Assembly: GCA_964634675.1 (NCBI GenBank)
Contig: CAZWLH010000024.1
Location: 1-18,974, forward strand
Reading direction: 5' to 3'
Length of the DNA: 18,974 bases
Source of the DNA: UMGS172 sp964634675
GTDB lineage: Bacteria; Bacillota; Clostridia; Oscillospirales; Acutalibacteraceae
Shown here one piece after another: positions 1 to 6,605 of the stretch; position 1 is the first letter of the stretch; the number at the start of each line of letters is the position of its first letter. The notes beneath the pieces were generated by a model. That model saw only the letters and a program-made list of their open reading frames with translations, was not told the origin of the DNA and made no database searches. Made by a program: the position numbers and the translations under genes.

Positions 1-27
1 TTTGGAGGACTTTATTAAATTCCTACG

Positions 28-55
28 AGGTGGTATAACCACCTATAAATTTTTT
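28..55 (+). terminator. Short hairpin with T-rich tail, probable terminator of an upstream gene
   Basis: A perfect 7-bp inverted repeat, AGGTGGT (28-34) and ACCACCT (38-44), closes a 3-nt loop and is followed by an AT-rich stretch ending in six T (50-55). It probably ends transcription from a plus-strand gene to the left of the window. This would make the oadB operon an independent unit. The tail starts a few bases after the stem, so efficiency is uncertain. Confidence 0.5.
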
Positions 56-134
56 GATTTCAAATTCCGATTTGTTAAATGCAGGTCAAAATTTCATATG
101 AGTGTTAAATGTATATTAAATCATTGAAATTCGG

Positions 135-163
135 TTGCTTTATCGAAAAAATGATGTTATAAT
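135..163 (+). promoter_or_regulatory. Sigma-A promoter of the oadB-pit operon
   Basis: The -35 element TTGCTT (135-140) and a perfect -10 TATAAT (158-163) are separated by 17 bp. Transcription should start near 170, giving a leader of about 65 nt before the oadB start at 237. That leader carries CGAAA/TTTCG inverted repeats, including a palindrome at 178-187. Confidence 0.75.
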
Positions 164-170
164 TCTGTTA

Positions 171-208
171 CCGAAATGTTTCGAAACGGTTAATGAGCGC
201 TGTTTCGG
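171..208. repeat. CGAAA/TTTCG inverted repeats in the oadB leader
   Basis: Just after the predicted transcription start lie a perfect 10-bp palindrome GTTTCGAAAC (178-187), an overlapping CGAAA-TG-TTTCG repeat (172-183), and distant arms CCGAAA (171-176) and TTTCGG (203-208). They could be an operator or a folded leader. The function is inferred only from position. Confidence 0.4.
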
Positions 209-236
209 GCAAAATATTTTTTAGAGGAGTATATAA

Positions 237-1328
237 ATGGAAATTCTTTGGAAAAACCTGTTGGAATTTACATGGCAGCAGGGAGTAATGATCCTGATCG
301 GCTTTTTGCTGATCTTTCTTGCAATAAAGAAGGAAATGGAGCCGACACTGCTTCTTCCCATGGGCTTCGGAACCGTGCTTGTCAACATTCCGTTCTCCGA
401 TGCGCTTACAGGCCCCATCAAGACGCTTTACGAAGCCGGTATCGAAAATGAGCTTTTCCCGTTACTGCTGTTCATCGGTATCGGTGCCATGATCGACTTC
501 GGTCCCTTGCTTTCAAACCCGAAGCTGATGCTTTTCGGTGCGGCGGCTCAGTTCGGTATCTTCTTTACACTGTTTATGGCACGTATGTTCTTCGGCGATG
601 TCGATGCGGCATCAATTGCAATAATCGGTGCGGCCGACGGTCCGACCTCAATTGCCGTTGCAAACACCCTCGGCTCGAACTATACCGGTGCAATAACCGT
701 TGCGGCATATTCTTATATGGCACTTGTTCCCATTATACAGCCGCCCGTTATCAAACTTCTTACAACACGTAAAGAACGTCTTATCCGTATGCCTTATCAG
801 TCGAAATCGGTCTCCAAGACCACAAGGATAATGTTCCCGATCATCATTACCGCAGTTGCATCGGCCATTATTCCCCAGGCCACGGCGCTTATCGGCTTCC
901 TTATGTTCGGCAATCTTATCCGTGAGTGCGGTGTACTTGATTCTCTGTCCGAAACGGCACAGAAGGTTTTGGCCAACCTTGTTACAATTCTTCTCGGAAT
1001 TTCGGTTGCCTTCAATATGACCGCCGAACAATTCTTGAAGGTCGACACGCTTTTGATTTTGGGTCTCGGTCTTATAGCCTTTGTAGTTGACACCGCGGGC
1101 GGAGTTTTGTTTGCAAAGTTCCTCAACCTCTTCTTGAAGAATAAGGTCAATCCGATGATCGGTGCGGCAGGTATTTCCGCTTTCCCGATGTCGGGAAGAA
1201 TCGTCCACAAAATGGGACTCAAAGAGGATCCGCAGAACTTCCTTCTTATGCACTCGACCGCAGTTAACGTTTCCGGTCAGATCGCCTCGGTTATCGCCGG
1301 CGGTATAATTCTTAGTTTCTTCGGATAA
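237..1328 (+). CDS. oadB: Sodium ion-translocating decarboxylase beta subunit (OadB/GcdB/MmdB family)
   Basis: This is the membrane subunit that, in oxaloacetate, glutaconyl-CoA or methylmalonyl-CoA decarboxylase complexes, couples carboxybiotin decarboxylation to Na+ export. The 363-residue protein is strongly hydrophobic, slightly shorter than many OadB proteins, and starts 7 bases after an AGAGGAG site. It has the conserved GIGAMIDFGPLL (81-92) and GAADGPTSI (131-139) segments. Residues reported to matter in Klebsiella OadB appear at matching spacings: D134, Y160 (26 later), then N305, G309, S314 and R321 in the segment NPMIGAAGISAFPMSGR. The Na+-handling core therefore looks intact. No alpha (carboxyltransferase) or biotin-carrier gene is in the window. 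The next gene, 18 bases on, is a phosphate transporter, and an OadG-like small protein follows three genes later. The decarboxylase substrate cannot be told from this subunit. Confidence 0.93.
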   Translation: MEILWKNLLEFTWQQGVMILIGFLLIFLAIKKEMEPTLLLPMGFGTVLVNIPFSDALTGPIKTLYEAGIENELFPLLLFIGIGAMIDFGPLLSNPKLMLFGAAAQFGIFFTLFMARMFFGDVDAASIAIIGAADGPTSIAVANTLGSNYTGAITVAAYSYMALVPIIQPPVIKLLTTRKERLIRMPYQSKSVSKTTRIMFPIIITAVASAIIPQATALIGFLMFGNLIRECGVLDSLSETAQKVLANLVTILLGISVAFNMTAEQFLKVDTLLILGLGLIAFVVDTAGGVLFAKFLNLFLKNKVNPMIGAAGISAFPMSGRIVHKMGLKEDPQNFLLMHSTAVNVSGQIASVIAGGIILSFFG

Positions 1329-1346
1329 CCACATCGGAGTATATAG

Positions 1347-2396
1347 ATGAGCTTAATTGATTTTATAAACCAATTATCCGGCAGTCCTATGCTTATGGTA
1401 TCGACCGTTTTGACCTTGGGCGTAATCCTGGTCAACGGTTGGACCGATGCACCAAACGCTATTGCCACCTGTGTTTCGACAAGGGCAATAGGTGTGCGTA
1501 AAGCCATTATTATGGCGGCGATATTCAATTTCCTCGGTGTCCTTGTTATGACTACGGTAAATGCCTCGGTCGCATTTACAATATACAATATGGTTGATTT
1601 CGGCAGTGACTCGCACTTGGCGCTCATCGCCTTGTGTGCGGCAATGGCGGCGATCGTTATTTGGGCAACCGCTGCTTGGTACTTCGGTATCCCCACAAGT
1701 GAGAGTCATGCGCTCATAGCAGGTATTTCGGGTGCCGCAGTTGCCATTCAAAACAGTTTTAAGGGTATAAACGGTGCCGAATGGATAAAGGTAATTTACG
1801 GTATCTTCCTTTCAACCGTTTTGGGCTTTGTGCTCGGCTTCGCTTCATCAAAGCTTACTGTACTGTTGTTCAAAAATAAAACCCGCTTGAAGTCCGAAAG
1901 ATTTTTCTCGGGCGCACAGGTTGCCGGCGGTGCGGCAATGGCATTTATGCACGGCGCACAGGATGGTCAAAAATTTATGGCTATATTCCTGCTCGGCGCG
2001 GCATACGCCGACGGGCAGGCGGGAGCCGAAAGCTTTGTTGTCCCGATATGGCTTATGGTGCTTTGCTCGGCCGTTATGGGACTCGGTACCTCGATCGGCG
2101 GCTACAGAATAATCAAGTCGGTGGGTATGGATATGGTAAAGCTTAAGCCTTATCAGGGCTTTGCGGCCGATTTCTCGGCAACCTTGTGTCTTATACTTTC
2201 TTCGCTTACCGGCGTTCCCGTCAGTACAACCCACACAAAAACCACCGCTATTATGGGCGTCGGTGCCGCAAGAAGACTCAGCAACGTCAATTGGAGCGTT
2301 GTAAAAGAGCTTGTTTTAACTTGGGTCTTTACATTCCCGGGTTGCGGACTTTTGGGCTTCGGAATGGCTAAACTGTTTTTGATGATATTTGCGTGA
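1347..2396 (+). CDS. pit: Inorganic phosphate transporter, PiT family
   Basis: PiT-family carriers import inorganic phosphate or metal-phosphate complexes with H+ or Na+. The 349-residue protein is a polytopic membrane protein with the duplicated family architecture. The N-terminal signature is NGWTDAPNAIATCVSTRAI (30-48), and the matching C-terminal half carries MHGAQDGQKFM (201-211). The two loop motifs are GIPTSESHALI (114-124) and GVPVSTTHTKTTAIMG (289-304). The gene starts 18 bases after oadB, behind CGGAG, and its stop overlaps the ribosome binding site of the DUF47 gene. It is clearly part of one operon. Pairing with a DUF47/PhoU-like gene is the standard arrangement for bacterial low-affinity phosphate uptake. 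Placement behind a Na+-pump subunit makes Na+ coupling attractive, but the sequence does not prove the coupling ion. Confidence 0.93.
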   Translation: MSLIDFINQLSGSPMLMVSTVLTLGVILVNGWTDAPNAIATCVSTRAIGVRKAIIMAAIFNFLGVLVMTTVNASVAFTIYNMVDFGSDSHLALIALCAAMAAIVIWATAAWYFGIPTSESHALIAGISGAAVAIQNSFKGINGAEWIKVIYGIFLSTVLGFVLGFASSKLTVLLFKNKTRLKSERFFSGAQVAGGAAMAFMHGAQDGQKFMAIFLLGAAYADGQAGAESFVVPIWLMVLCSAVMGLGTSIGGYRIIKSVGMDMVKLKPYQGFAADFSATLCLILSSLTGVPVSTTHTKTTAIMGVGAARRLSNVNWSVVKELVLTWVFTFPGCGLLGFGMAKLFLMIFA

Positions 2397-2406
2397 GGTG
2401 AAATTT

Positions 2407-3027
2407 ATGGCTAAAAAGAATAACAATTATTTTGAACTTATCAAAGAGCAGTCCTCGTACTGCCTTAAGGCATCGACCCTTTTAGAGGAGATATTCAATA
2501 GCTTCGATTACGGCAAGGTCACCGAATACCGTGAAAAAATGCACGAGCTCGAGCACAGTGCCGACGGTGTTCATCATGATATTCTCAACCGTCTTTCGAC
2601 CGAGTTTATCACACCTATCGATCAGGAGGATATTCTCCGCCTTGTTCAGATTATCGACGATATTACCGATGCTATAGATGAGGTAATTCTCGATATTTAT
2701 ATGTACGGAATAAGCAAGCTTCCCGAAAAGGTCTCAGAGCTGTCACATCTTCTCAATAAATGCGTTGCCGCTATGTGTGAGGCTACCGGTGAGCTTAAAA
2801 ACTTTAAAAAGCCCGAAGCCTTGCGCACAAAGCTTGTTAAGGTTAACGATATCGAGGGCGAGGCCGACGAGATTTATACCGAGGCCGTAAAAGAGCTTTT
2901 TGCATCATCGTCCGACTTCAAGGCTCTTATCGGAGGCAAGGCTGTTTATGAATCTATGGAGGAGTGCTGTGATCTTTGCGAGCACGCAGCCGATGTTATC
3001 GAACAGGTGATTATTAAGAACACCTGA
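2407..3027 (+). CDS. DUF47 (PhoU-like) accessory protein of the Pit transporter
   Basis: DUF47 proteins are all-helical cytosolic relatives of PhoU that sit beside pit genes and are thought to modulate phosphate uptake. The protein from the chosen ATG has 206 residues, normal for the family, and is rich in acidic helices such as EEIFNSF and ITDAIDEVILDIYMYG. The acidic clusters (HELEHSADGVHHDI near the N-terminus and NDIEGEADEIYTEAV in the second half) are the repeated E/D-xxx-D metal-binding helices of PhoU-like folds. An in-frame TTG at 2389 lies inside the end of pit. The ATG at 2407 is preferred because GAGGTG (2395-2400) sits at the right distance before it. No DNA-binding segment is visible. 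Confidence 0.9.
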   Translation: MAKKNNNYFELIKEQSSYCLKASTLLEEIFNSFDYGKVTEYREKMHELEHSADGVHHDILNRLSTEFITPIDQEDILRLVQIIDDITDAIDEVILDIYMYGISKLPEKVSELSHLLNKCVAAMCEATGELKNFKKPEALRTKLVKVNDIEGEADEIYTEAVKELFASSSDFKALIGGKAVYESMEECCDLCEHAADVIEQVIIKNT

Positions 3028-3046
3028 TTTATTGGAGGTTATTAAA

Positions 3047-3217
3047 ATGCTGAAGTTTTTGAATTTTCTGTCGGCTAACTTTGCTTGGCACCCGAAAGAG
3101 GCACTTGAGATGCTCTCTTATATGGGCAAGGGAATGATAGTTATATTCGTTATAATTGCGATAATCATTATAGCTACCGCACTTATAAATAAGGTTTTTT
3201 CCAAAAAGAAAGACTAA
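3047..3217 (+). CDS. Small single-span membrane protein, OadG-like (decarboxylase gamma-type subunit)
   Basis: OadG is the small membrane-anchored gamma subunit that assembles Na+-pumping decarboxylases. This 56-residue protein has a short amphipathic N-terminus, the segment EALEMLSYMGKGM (18-30), one hydrophobic span (about 29-49) and a basic end, FSKKKD. The helix-GMGxVF-hydrophobic span layout is that of OadG-type proteins, but the variable cytosolic tail is almost absent. An in-frame TTG at 3032 overlaps the GGAGG (3034-3038), so the ATG at 3047 is the real start. It is the last gene of the oadB-pit-DUF47 operon and is followed by a hairpin. The nearby oadB supports the gamma-subunit reading. 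The family call rests on a short hydrophobic match and is moderate; it could instead be an unrelated small membrane protein serving Pit. Confidence 0.68.
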   Translation: MLKFLNFLSANFAWHPKEALEMLSYMGKGMIVIFVIIAIIIIATALINKVFSKKKD

Positions 3218-3223
3218 CAGCCG

Positions 3224-3263
3224 CAAAAAAGACCCTCGAGCGTTTAATTTCCGCTTGAGAGTC
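3224..3263 (-). terminator. Terminator between the OadG-like gene and the convergent degV-family gene
   Basis: Arms 3231-3242 and 3252-3263 pair over 12 positions with one mismatch and one G-T pair around a 9-nt loop. Read on the minus strand, the stem is followed by six T (complement of 3225-3230), the normal form for the DegV gene. Without a T run on the plus side it may also slow plus-strand transcription, but less efficiently. Confidence 0.75.
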
Positions 3264-3270
3264 TCGGTGT

Positions 3271-4161
3271 TTATTCAGGTGTTCTTTCATCACCGAAGAA
3301 GAATACTGCTACGGTGCCGGGTCCGCAATGAGATGCAATGCTTGTCCCGATATCACAGATCATAATGTCATTGAGATTTTTAAAGCGTTCGAGCACGGCT
3401 TGCTTTGCCTTGACCGCTTCGTCATAGCAGTTTGAATGGCATATGAAGCACTTTCCGTCATAGTCCTTGCCGCCGATCGCTTTGGCTTCCATAGTGTGAA
3501 CGGTGGTTTTGAGTGCGTTTTGCCTGCCTCTGACCTTACCGTAAGCAATAATACTGCCCTTGTCGTTGAGGTGCATAATAGGGCAGATGCCGAGTATTGT
3601 TGCGACCATAGCCGTCGCACCCGACATTCTTCCGCTTCTGCGATAGTGCTTAAGCTCGGTGAAATAAAACTGATGATGCACTTTGTTGCGGTTTTCGAGT
3701 ATCCATTTCTCGATTTGCTCCATATCACAGCCGCGGTCACGCATATCGGCGGCACAGTCGACCAGCATACCGTAGCCGGATGAGCTGCAAAGCGAATCGA
3801 CAACGATTATCCTGCGGTCGGGGTACTTTTCCTTAAGCTCCTCTGCGGCGGCAGCGGCATTTTGATAAGATTTTGTCATACCGGTGCCGAGAGTTATATG
3901 AAGAAGATCGCCTTTTTTTAAATGCTCTTCAAAATATTCCGTATATTTGAAGCGGTTGAGCTGAGTTGTAGTCGGCAGTTTTCCGTCCTCAAGCATTTTA
4001 TAAAATTTGGGCAGCGCTTCGGGGTCACGGAGCATATCGTCGACATAGTCGACCCCATCAACGGTATAGGTGTAAAATATGACCGGAATATTTCTGCTCG
4101 CAACATAGGAGTAGGGAAGATCAACGGTCGATTCACACGATAGAATAAATTTTTGTTCCAT
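3271..4161 (-). CDS. DegV family fatty-acid-binding protein
   Basis: DegV proteins bind a long-chain fatty acid. FakB homologues deliver it to the kinase FakA for phosphorylation and use in phospholipid synthesis. The 296-residue length is typical. Family features are visible: the N-terminal ILSCESTVDLPYSY (7-19), the TTTQ loop (64-67), ITLGTGMTKSYQNA (89-102) contacting the carboxylate, IIVVDSLCSSSGYGMLV (118-134), the RRSGRMSG segment (174-181), and the C-terminal HCGPGTVAVFFFG (278-290). The start is set by AAGGAG nine bases upstream. The gene has its own promoter and a terminator on each side, so it is monocistronic. No fakA-like gene is in the window. The protein is cytosolic, with no signal or membrane segment. 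Confidence 0.92.
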   Translation of the reverse strand: MEQKFILSCESTVDLPYSYVASRNIPVIFYTYTVDGVDYVDDMLRDPEALPKFYKMLEDGKLPTTTQLNRFKYTEYFEEHLKKGDLLHITLGTGMTKSYQNAAAAAEELKEKYPDRRIIVVDSLCSSSGYGMLVDCAADMRDRGCDMEQIEKWILENRNKVHHQFYFTELKHYRRSGRMSGATAMVATILGICPIMHLNDKGSIIAYGKVRGRQNALKTTVHTMEAKAIGGKDYDGKCFICHSNCYDEAVKAKQAVLERFKNLNDIMICDIGTSIASHCGPGTVAVFFFGDERTPE

Positions 4162-4213
4162 ACAAAGACACTCCTTAAGGTAAAGTTACAGTCAAACAAC
4201 TTGTAACACGGAT

Positions 4214-4243
4214 GTTATAGCATAACTCGTTTAACATTGTAAA
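4214..4243 (-). promoter_or_regulatory. Promoter of the DegV-family gene
   Basis: Reading the minus strand, TTTACA (4243-4238) and an extended -10 TGC-TATAAC (TATAAC at 4219-4214) are separated by 18 bp. Transcription should start about 45 bases before the ATG. Upstream lie two 10-bp direct repeats 21 bp apart (4257-4266 and 4278-4287) and an inverted repeat at 4291-4308. Confidence 0.65.
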
Positions 4244-4256
4244 CACAAAAAGAGCG

Positions 4257-4308
4257 AATTTATTCAATTATGAACGAAATTTATTCATATTTTGAAATTT
4301 TGTTCAAA
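4257..4308. repeat. Phased direct repeats and inverted repeat upstream of the degV-family promoter
   Basis: AATTTATTCA occurs at 4257-4266 and again at 4278-4287, exactly 21 bp apart, or two helical turns. A perfect inverted repeat TTTGAA-N6-TTCAAA follows at 4291-4308. Relative to the promoter these sites lie at about -55, -76 and beyond, where activators often bind. The region is very AT-rich, so chance is possible. Confidence 0.35.
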
Positions 4309-4327
4309 TTACATTTAGGAACAAAAC

Positions 4328-4370
4328 AAAAAAAGTCCCTTCTTGCTTTACAAAAATAAAGCAAAAAGGG
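4328..4370 (-). terminator. Terminator of the two-gene GTPase operon
   Basis: Arms 4337-4350 and 4357-4370 form a stem of about 14 bp with one mismatch, with CCCTT/AAGGG at its base, around a short A-rich loop. On the minus strand a run of seven T (complement of 4328-4334) follows at once. This is a classic intrinsic terminator just after the stop of the CobW-YcgQ fusion gene. Confidence 0.85.
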
Positions 4371-4377
4371 AAGTGAT

Positions 4378-5319
4378 TCAGAAGCTTACTACCTTTTCAT
4401 CGGGTTCGCTTGTGACGGCGTATCCCCTGACCTTTAGAACAGGGCCGACGCCTCGGTAAGCCTTGTGCTTTTCAAGAGAAACGGTCGCAGTGACCATAAG
4501 CCAATCGCCTGTTTTGAGGGTATCGCACTTCGAAGGTGTGACCGCAACAAGTCCCGCGTACTGAATATCGTCGGCACAGCAGGTCATAACATGACGTCCG
4601 GCAATAAAGGTATCTGCGGGGATTTTTTTATCCTTTGCAATGACCGCCTTAAACTTAACGGTCTTGCCGTTATATTTCTCGGCTTCCTCCATAAGGTCAC
4701 GGTACCAAACTGCATAATCGGTGTCCGCGATCTCAATTATCTCGGAGTTAATGTCGAACGGCAGCTCATCCTCGATATTGTCCTCCTCGGTGCTTCCGTC
4801 GGTGTGCTCATAAACAATCGCACAGCGTCGGGATATGGCTCTGACCGTTTTGTGAAGCGGAAGCTTGTCGACGGAATCGTCGTAACGGTTGAAAATGACA
4901 AGCTCTGCCGATTTGAGCTTATCGACAACAAGGCTTCTCATATTTGTGTTATAGCTCATAAAGGTCGTGGAGTCGGCGAAAAACATCTCCTGATATACCG
5001 ACCACTTATCGGGCATTACATTATATAGCTCGTCCAGGTTCCACATACCATTATATTCGATAATAACACGCTCCGAACGGGTCTCACGAAGCCAGGCGGT
5101 CAACTGCTCGGTGCTCAGCTCATCGACCGAGTCGACAGTTCTGATGTAAACATTTTTGCCCGAGAAAAGGGAAGGATCATACTCCTCTTCGCCCTCCTCA
5201 CAGACTATAAGCAGTGTTTTTTCACCGGCGTTAAAGCGTTCGTCCTCAAGAGTTTCCTGAATGAATTTGGTCTTGCCCGACTCTAAAAAGCCTGTGAACA
5301 GATATACGGGAATTTCCAT
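4378..5319 (-). CDS. CobW-like GTPase fused to a YcgQ-type (DUF1980/TIGR03943) C-terminal domain
   Basis: Residues 1 to about 175 form a CobW/COG0523-type G domain. The P-loop is TGFLESGKTKF (9-19), RVIIEYNGMWNLDEL (84-98) stands where the Walker B segment normally lies, and FNRYD (143-147) replaces NKxD. The Cys-x-Cys-Cys metal motif that follows switch I in metal chaperones of this family is missing; the N-terminal domain has a single cysteine (C40). Residues about 218-305 resemble the C-terminal domain of Bacillus YcgQ, including FIAGRHVMTCCADDIQYAG (238-256), whose paired Cys (247-248) may bind metal or heme-like ligands, and GDWLMVTATV. YcgQ proteins usually accompany a YcgR-type permease, which is not in this window. 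The gene starts 12 bases after its upstream GTPase partner, behind GAGGTG, so the two are co-transcribed. A role in metal homeostasis is inferred. Confidence 0.8.
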   Translation of the reverse strand: MEIPVYLFTGFLESGKTKFIQETLEDERFNAGEKTLLIVCEEGEEEYDPSLFSGKNVYIRTVDSVDELSTEQLTAWLRETRSERVIIEYNGMWNLDELYNVMPDKWSVYQEMFFADSTTFMSYNTNMRSLVVDKLKSAELVIFNRYDDSVDKLPLHKTVRAISRRCAIVYEHTDGSTEEDNIEDELPFDINSEIIEIADTDYAVWYRDLMEEAEKYNGKTVKFKAVIAKDKKIPADTFIAGRHVMTCCADDIQYAGLVAVTPSKCDTLKTGDWLMVTATVSLEKHKAYRGVGPVLKVRGYAVTSEPDEKVVSF

Positions 5320-5331
5320 AAAAACACCTCG

Positions 5332-6429
5332 TTAAATTCTGAAAAGCTTGCTCAAGGCATCTTCATTGATGTTTGCGCCGATAACGCAAAGACGGCCGAT
5401 GATATCGGCAGAGCCCATACGTACGTCGGGTTCACCGGGAACATAGTCAAAGTGTATCCACTTGCCGTCGCTTCCGGCAACAATGCCCTTTGCACGGAGT
5501 ATCATACCGTAGGTCTTGTCGTCATCCAACTGCTCGAGTGCCGACTTGATTTCTTCAACGGAATACTTGTTGATGGTCTCTTTTCCGAAGCTTGTGAATA
5601 CCTCATCAGCGTGGTGATGTCCGTGCTCGTGTCCGCAGCAGCAACCATCATGGTCATGGTGATGATGCTCATGCTCGTGCTCATGGCAGTCACACTCATC
5701 GTGGTCGTGGTGATGATGTCCGTGCTCGTGTTCTTCGGAATGATGTCCGCAGCAGCAGTTTCCGTCCTCATCATATGAATGCTCGTGATGATGTGCGGCC
5801 TCGTGAGCTAACTTTTCAAGCTCGATATTGAGAGTATTCTTCTGCTCCATTGCCTCCAAAATCGCAGTGCCGTCGATTTCGCTCCACGGAGTTGTGATGA
5901 TAGTTGCATCGGCGTTGTGCTCACGCAAAAGCTCAACACACTTTGCAAGCTTTTCCTCGGAAATATTGTCGGTATGGCTGAGGATGATAGAGCTTGCGTG
6001 CTCGATCTGATCGTTATAAAATTCGCCGAAGTTCTTCATATACATACGGCACTTGTTGGCATCGGCAACGGTGGTAAAGCCGTTGAGCACTATCTCATTC
6101 GAGCCTATATTTCGAACGGCACGAATAACATCGCTGAGCTTGCCGACACCCGAGGGCTCGATAAGTATGCGGTCGGGTGCGTATTTATCAAGCACCTGCT
6201 TGAGTGCTTCACCGAAATCACCGACAAGACTGCAGCAAATACAGCCCGAGTTCATTTCGGTTATCTCAATGCCGGCTTCCTTTAAAAATCCGCCGTCAAT
6301 GCCGATCTCGCCGAATTCGTTTTCGATGAGAACAAGCTTTTCGCCCTTATATGCTTCGGCGATGAGCTTTTTTATAAGGGTAGTTTTACCGGCACCCAAA
6401 AATCCTGAAAATATGTCGATTTTAGTCAT
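5332..6429 (-). CDS. CobW/ZNG1-like GTPase with His/Cys-rich metal-binding insert
   Basis: COG0523 GTPases use GTP to hand metal ions, often zinc, to client proteins. This 365-residue protein has an intact P-loop GFLGAGKTTL (9-18), the segment ENEFGEIGID (36-45), the metal motif GCICC (62-66), the Walker B segment RILIEPSG (87-94), and SHTD (151-154) at the position of NKxD. An insert at about 212-273 is packed with His, Cys, Asp and Glu, including CCCGHH, CDCHEHEHEHHHH and CCCGHEHGHHH. It should bind several metal ions. A CobW C-terminal domain (about 278-365) with YGMILRAKG and WIHFDYVPGE follows. The start is preceded by GAAAGGA. It is the first gene of the GTPase operon, behind a strong promoter with an inverted repeat near +1. 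Zinc is the likeliest ligand, but nickel, cobalt or iron cannot be excluded from sequence. Confidence 0.9.
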   Translation of the reverse strand: MTKIDIFSGFLGAGKTTLIKKLIAEAYKGEKLVLIENEFGEIGIDGGFLKEAGIEITEMNSGCICCSLVGDFGEALKQVLDKYAPDRILIEPSGVGKLSDVIRAVRNIGSNEIVLNGFTTVADANKCRMYMKNFGEFYNDQIEHASSIILSHTDNISEEKLAKCVELLREHNADATIITTPWSEIDGTAILEAMEQKNTLNIELEKLAHEAAHHHEHSYDEDGNCCCGHHSEEHEHGHHHHDHDECDCHEHEHEHHHHDHDGCCCGHEHGHHHADEVFTSFGKETINKYSVEEIKSALEQLDDDKTYGMILRAKGIVAGSDGKWIHFDYVPGEPDVRMGSADIIGRLCVIGANINEDALSKLFRI

Positions 6430-6462
6430 AAACTGTGATCCTTTCTAAGCAATAAAACAATT

Positions 6463-6484
6463 TTGAATCATTTCATCGATTCAA
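6463..6484. promoter_or_regulatory. Inverted repeat TTGAATC-N8-GATTCAA, candidate operator of the GTPase operon
   Basis: A perfect 7-bp inverted repeat (6463-6469 and 6478-6484, spacer 8) covers about +2 to +23 of the predicted GTPase operon transcript. That is where a repressor would block transcription. The half-site spacing of 15 bp centre to centre fits a dimeric regulator. It does not match the B. subtilis Zur box that I know. The operator role is inferred. Confidence 0.45.
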
Positions 6485-6492
6485 CTAATTTA

Positions 6493-6521
6493 ATTATACC
6501 GCATTTCAAAACGATTTACAA
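6493..6521 (-). promoter_or_regulatory. Sigma-A promoter of the GTPase operon
   Basis: On the minus strand TTGTAA (6521-6516) and a perfect TATAAT (6498-6493) are separated by 17 bp. The transcript should start near 6486, leaving a leader of about 57 nt before the first GTPase gene. Confidence 0.75.
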
Positions 6522-6605
6522 GAGATTTGAGAAAAATTCTCTTTTATATACAATCAGCCCGACTAAACCTTGCTGCAATAGTCAATATACATTAAGTTTT
6601 TTCTT

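Noticed and set aside
648..1334. Minus-strand open frame of 228 codons opposite oadB
   Set aside because: It is a shadow of a well-supported gene; its protein is rich in Arg, Asn, Cys and His with no domain pattern and no start signal.
5452..5778. Hydrophobic Val/Met-rich open frame opposite the His-rich insert
   Set aside because: The complement of CAT/CAC codons reads as ATG/GTG, so a false membrane-like protein arises automatically.
5600..5790. Repeated CAT/ATG-type trinucleotides, possible tandem repeat or CRISPR-like array
   Set aside because: The repeats encode the His/Glu-rich metal-binding insert in frame and have no constant repeat-spacer period.
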